Part shown: piece by piece, positions 5,846 to 7,558 of the stretch
Layout of the letters: each line of letters opens with the position of its first letter
How positions within the stretch are numbered: the first letter of the stretch is position 1
Assembly: GCA_030602675.1 (NCBI GenBank)
Contig: JAUVZH010000118.1
Location: 1 to 7,558, forward strand
From: Candidatus Heimdallarchaeota archaeon
Lineage (GTDB): Archaea > Asgardarchaeota > Heimdallarchaeia > JABLTI01
DNA: 7,558 bases
Reading direction: 5' to 3'
Position numbers and translations under genes: made by a program
The notes under the pieces: model-generated
The model's input: only the letters and a program-made list of their open reading frames with translations
The model's database searches: none
Told to the model about the DNA's origin: nothing

Positions 5846-6637
5846 ATGCTTTTAGATAAATCATCATTCGATATTGATTGCGAGAAAACTTGCAAAAGCG
5901 TTGAAAACTTCATCCAAGATATAGTGAAGAATTCGAAAACTAATGGTGTTGTGGTTGGTCTAAGTGGCGGTATTGATTCTGCTGTAGTAATGGCTTTAGC
6001 AGTTAGGGCTTTAGGAAAAGAAAAAGTACTTGGATTGATTTTACCAAATGCAAGATTAGATGTGTCTTTTGAAGATGATGCCGCAAAACATGCTAAGCAG
6101 CTGGGAATCGAAGTCAAAAAAATTTCTCTAGCAGATTTTGAAGATGCTTTCATAAAAAACGTTGACAAAGAAGTTGCTGAAAATCGACTTGCACTTGGAA
6201 ATGCTATAGCTCGCTTTAGAATGATCTTGCTATATGCATATTCGAATCATTTAAACCACTTAGTAATTGGAACTAGTAATAAAACGGAGATTAAGGTTGG
6301 TTATATCACCAAGTATGGGGATGGTGGTATTGATTTTGAACCATGTGGTGATTTATATAAAACTCAGATTCGTATTCTTGCAAAGTATTTAGATATTCCA
6401 GAAGAAATCATAACGAAAGCACCTACTGCAGGATTATGGGAAGGACAAACAGATGAAGGCGAAATGGGAATTTCGTATGATAATTTAGATATCATTTTAC
6501 TTGCAATAGAGAAAGGATATACCAAAGATCAGATAGTCGAAGAATTGCAATTAGAGAAAGCATTAATAGAGAAAGTTGAAAAGATGATCAAGAACTCTGA
6601 ACACAAAAGAAAAATGCCACCAATTCTAGATCTTTAA
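5846..6637 (+). CDS. nadE: NAD+ synthetase, ammonia-dependent
   Basis: NadE amidates nicotinate adenine dinucleotide to NAD+ using ATP and ammonia, the last step of NAD+ synthesis. The 263-residue protein is the short form without a glutaminase domain. Landmarks: ATP-pyrophosphatase P-loop SGGIDSA (40-46), RFRMILLYAYSN (123-134), GTSNKTE (142-148), KYGDGG (156-161), the loop PTAGLWEGQTDEGEMG (193-208) and the C-terminal HKRKMPP (253-259). The ATG at 5846 has AGGTG at 5835-5839 with a 6-nt spacer. The 19-nt gap from hutU suggests one transcript. Histidine breakdown makes ammonia at the histidase step and urocanase needs NAD+, so the pairing is sensible, but NadE is also an essential housekeeping enzyme and the linkage may be incidental. 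Confidence 0.96.
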   Translation: MLLDKSSFDIDCEKTCKSVENFIQDIVKNSKTNGVVVGLSGGIDSAVVMALAVRALGKEKVLGLILPNARLDVSFEDDAAKHAKQLGIEVKKISLADFEDAFIKNVDKEVAENRLALGNAIARFRMILLYAYSNHLNHLVIGTSNKTEIKVGYITKYGDGGIDFEPCGDLYKTQIRILAKYLDIPEEIITKAPTAGLWEGQTDEGEMGISYDNLDIILLAIEKGYTKDQIVEELQLEKALIEKVEKMIKNSEHKRKMPPILDL

Positions 6638-6642
6638 TCTAG
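6626..6642 (+). other. Inverted repeat across the nadE stop codon
   Basis: CTAGAT (6626-6631) and ATCTAG (6637-6642) form a perfect 6-bp stem with the 5-nt loop CTTTA; the stop TAA (6635-6637) lies in the loop and first stem base. No U-tract follows immediately, so it is a weak terminator candidate and might instead be a 3'-end-protecting stem or chance. Confidence 0.3.
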
Positions 6643-6665
6643 GTAATCTTCAAACTTTCTTGATA

Positions 6666-6675
6666 TTATTTAAAA
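6666..6675 (+). promoter_or_regulatory. TTATTTAAAA, candidate TATA box for radB
   Basis: This element in the 104-bp nadE-radB gap would start transcription near 6696, leaving a leader of about 45 nt with AAGGA (6728-6732) before the radB TTG. It suggests radB can be transcribed on its own rather than only by read-through from hutU-nadE. Confidence 0.35.
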
Positions 6676-6741
6676 GCATAGAATGAATGTCTTTTTAGAG
6701 GAAAGTTGTACAGTTCCATGTAGATAGAAGGAAGATTAACA

Positions 6742-7458
6742 TTGGCAAAAGGAATTATCAAACCAATTGCACTTGAAGAGCTTATCTTTGGGCAGATAGT
6801 AAATTTTCAACAACCATCAACAGGTCTTATTCATATTTTTGGTGAAGCAGGTTCTGGTAAAACAATATTAGCATTACAATTAGCTATTGGTTTCTGTGAT
6901 AATGGAAAGAAAGTTGTCTTTATTGATACAGAAGGTAAAGTAACTGGTTCTAAAATAAAAGATCTAGCTCCCAATAAAGATTTCTCAAGAATTAATAGTC
7001 TGTTAAAACTACATATTCCTTCTAATTTTAATGAGCAACATTCATTGATTTGTTCTCTTGAACACTTCCTTAAGAATCAAGAACTTGGATTACTTATTAT
7101 CGACACGATAACTAACTTGTATCGACAGGAAGTAAATTATGGAAAAAACAAGAAAAGTAATTTTGAAAAATTAGCTTTTCAAGTAGCACTTTTAAGGAAA
7201 ATATCAAGTGACTGTAAATTTCCTGTAATTCTATTCAATCAAGCAACTATGCATAAGGTTGATGAAACAGATATAATTGCTAATCTTCGTCGGGAAAAAG
7301 TAAATCCTGTAGCAAAAGCCATAATGACTTATTGGACTGATAGAGAGATTATTTTAGTTTCACATGGATGGGGTAATTATGAAGCAAGAGTCCCAAGTGA
7401 ATTTAAGGGAAGAGTTAAATTTAGAATCGATACAAAAGGAATTGTTCCAGTAGAATAG
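6742..7458 (+). CDS. radB: RadB-type RecA/Rad51-family ATPase
   Basis: RadB is an archaeal RadA paralogue lacking the N-terminal helix-hairpin-helix domain; it binds DNA and aids homologous recombination and repair, with weak ATPase activity. The 238 residues match the usual RadB length (about 220-240). Visible: Walker A GEAGSGKT (34-41); KKVVFIDTEG (56-65); Walker B LGLLIIDTIT (115-124) with Asp121; VALLRKIS (148-155); PVILFNQ (161-167), the RecA-core strand with a polar sensor residue; and a C-terminal strand block REIILV...RVKFRIDTKGIVPV (201-237). The TTG start is forced: an in-frame TAG lies at 6721-6723 and no ATG or GTG occurs between it and Walker A. AAGGA at 6728-6732 lies 9 nt before the TTG. 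A KaiC-like or other RadA paralogue is less likely because only the minimal RecA core is present. Confidence 0.85.
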   Translation: MAKGIIKPIALEELIFGQIVNFQQPSTGLIHIFGEAGSGKTILALQLAIGFCDNGKKVVFIDTEGKVTGSKIKDLAPNKDFSRINSLLKLHIPSNFNEQHSLICSLEHFLKNQELGLLIIDTITNLYRQEVNYGKNKKSNFEKLAFQVALLRKISSDCKFPVILFNQATMHKVDETDIIANLRREKVNPVAKAIMTYWTDREIILVSHGWGNYEARVPSEFKGRVKFRIDTKGIVPVE

Positions 7459-7481
7459 TAAGTAAATAGTAGTGAATTAGC

Positions 7482-7558
7482 ATGTCAAATGAAATCGAAC
7501 CATCTGAAGATTTTACCGACGATCCAGAAGTTCTCGAAATACAGAAAAAACTCACAGG
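7482..7558 (+). CDS. Unrecognised ORF, N-terminal 25 codons
   Basis: An ATG at 7482 opens a frame that runs off the right edge. GTGA at 7472-7475 lies 6 nt before it, the same partial Shine-Dalgarno pattern seen at ftcD and nadE, and the gap from the radB stop is only 23 nt, so it is probably translated and co-transcribed with radB. The visible start is acidic (MSNEIEPSEDFTDDPEVLEI) followed by a basic QKKLT. No family can be named from 25 residues. Confidence 0.6.
   Translation, partial: MSNEIEPSEDFTDDPEVLEIQKKLT

Noticed and set aside
5403..6168. Minus-strand frames of 91 and 111 codons (5403-5678 and 5833-6168)
   Set aside because: Antisense to conserved coding regions of hutU and nadE; low-complexity shadow translations.
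6683..6727. 14-codon ORF upstream of radB
   Set aside because: No ribosome-binding site; it ends 14 nt before the radB start without overlapping it, and such short frames are expected by chance.
1..7558. CRISPR array, insertion sequence, attachment site or toxin-antitoxin pair
   Set aside because: No regularly spaced repeats, transposase or integrase motifs, or small paired ORFs were seen on either strand.

Overview
The window looks like a piece of an AT-rich archaeal chromosome (about one third G+C by eye). The archaeal assignment rests on two genes: a KH-KH-metallo-beta-lactamase protein of the aCPSF1/FttA transcription-termination type (minus strand, left edge) and a short RecA-fold ATPase of the RadB type (right side). 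Starts are mostly preceded by pieces of AGGAGGTGA, and TTG is used as a start codon at least once and probably twice. An Asgard-type or Thermoplasmata-like archaeon is possible, but the sequence alone does not settle it.

Layout. Positions 1-1159 (-) hold the N-terminal 386 codons of aCPSF1. Positions 1160-1582 are a noncoding, very AT-rich divergent region with a cluster of TAAGGA-type repeats, a more GC-rich patch with small hairpins, and a possible 19-codon leader ORF whose stop lies in the ribosome-binding site of the next gene. ftcD follows on + (1583-2497) and converges on hutI on - (2548-3843) across a perfect 9-bp hairpin. A 162-bp divergent spacer separates hutI from hutU (+, 4006-5826). 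hutU is followed after 19 nt by nadE (5846-6637), then radB (6742-7458) and the first 25 codons of an unrecognised ORF running off the right edge.

How the genes work together. HutU (urocanate to imidazolonepropionate), HutI (imidazolonepropionate to formiminoglutamate) and FtcD (formimino transfer to tetrahydrofolate, releasing glutamate) form the lower three steps of histidine degradation by the formiminotransferase route. Histidase (HutH) and formimino-THF cyclodeaminase are not in the window. Urocanase carries a tightly bound NAD+ used catalytically, so the ammonia-dependent NAD+ synthetase gene directly behind hutU is a plausible functional partner, although it may simply be a housekeeping neighbour. 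aCPSF1 and RadB are information-processing genes flanking the catabolic block.

I found no mobile element, CRISPR array, rRNA or tRNA, and no clearly new multi-gene system. The parts least explained by known families are the repeat/hairpin region at about 1281-1423, the leader ORF at 1516-1575, a 35-residue insertion in urocanase, and an altered metal-site motif in aCPSF1.
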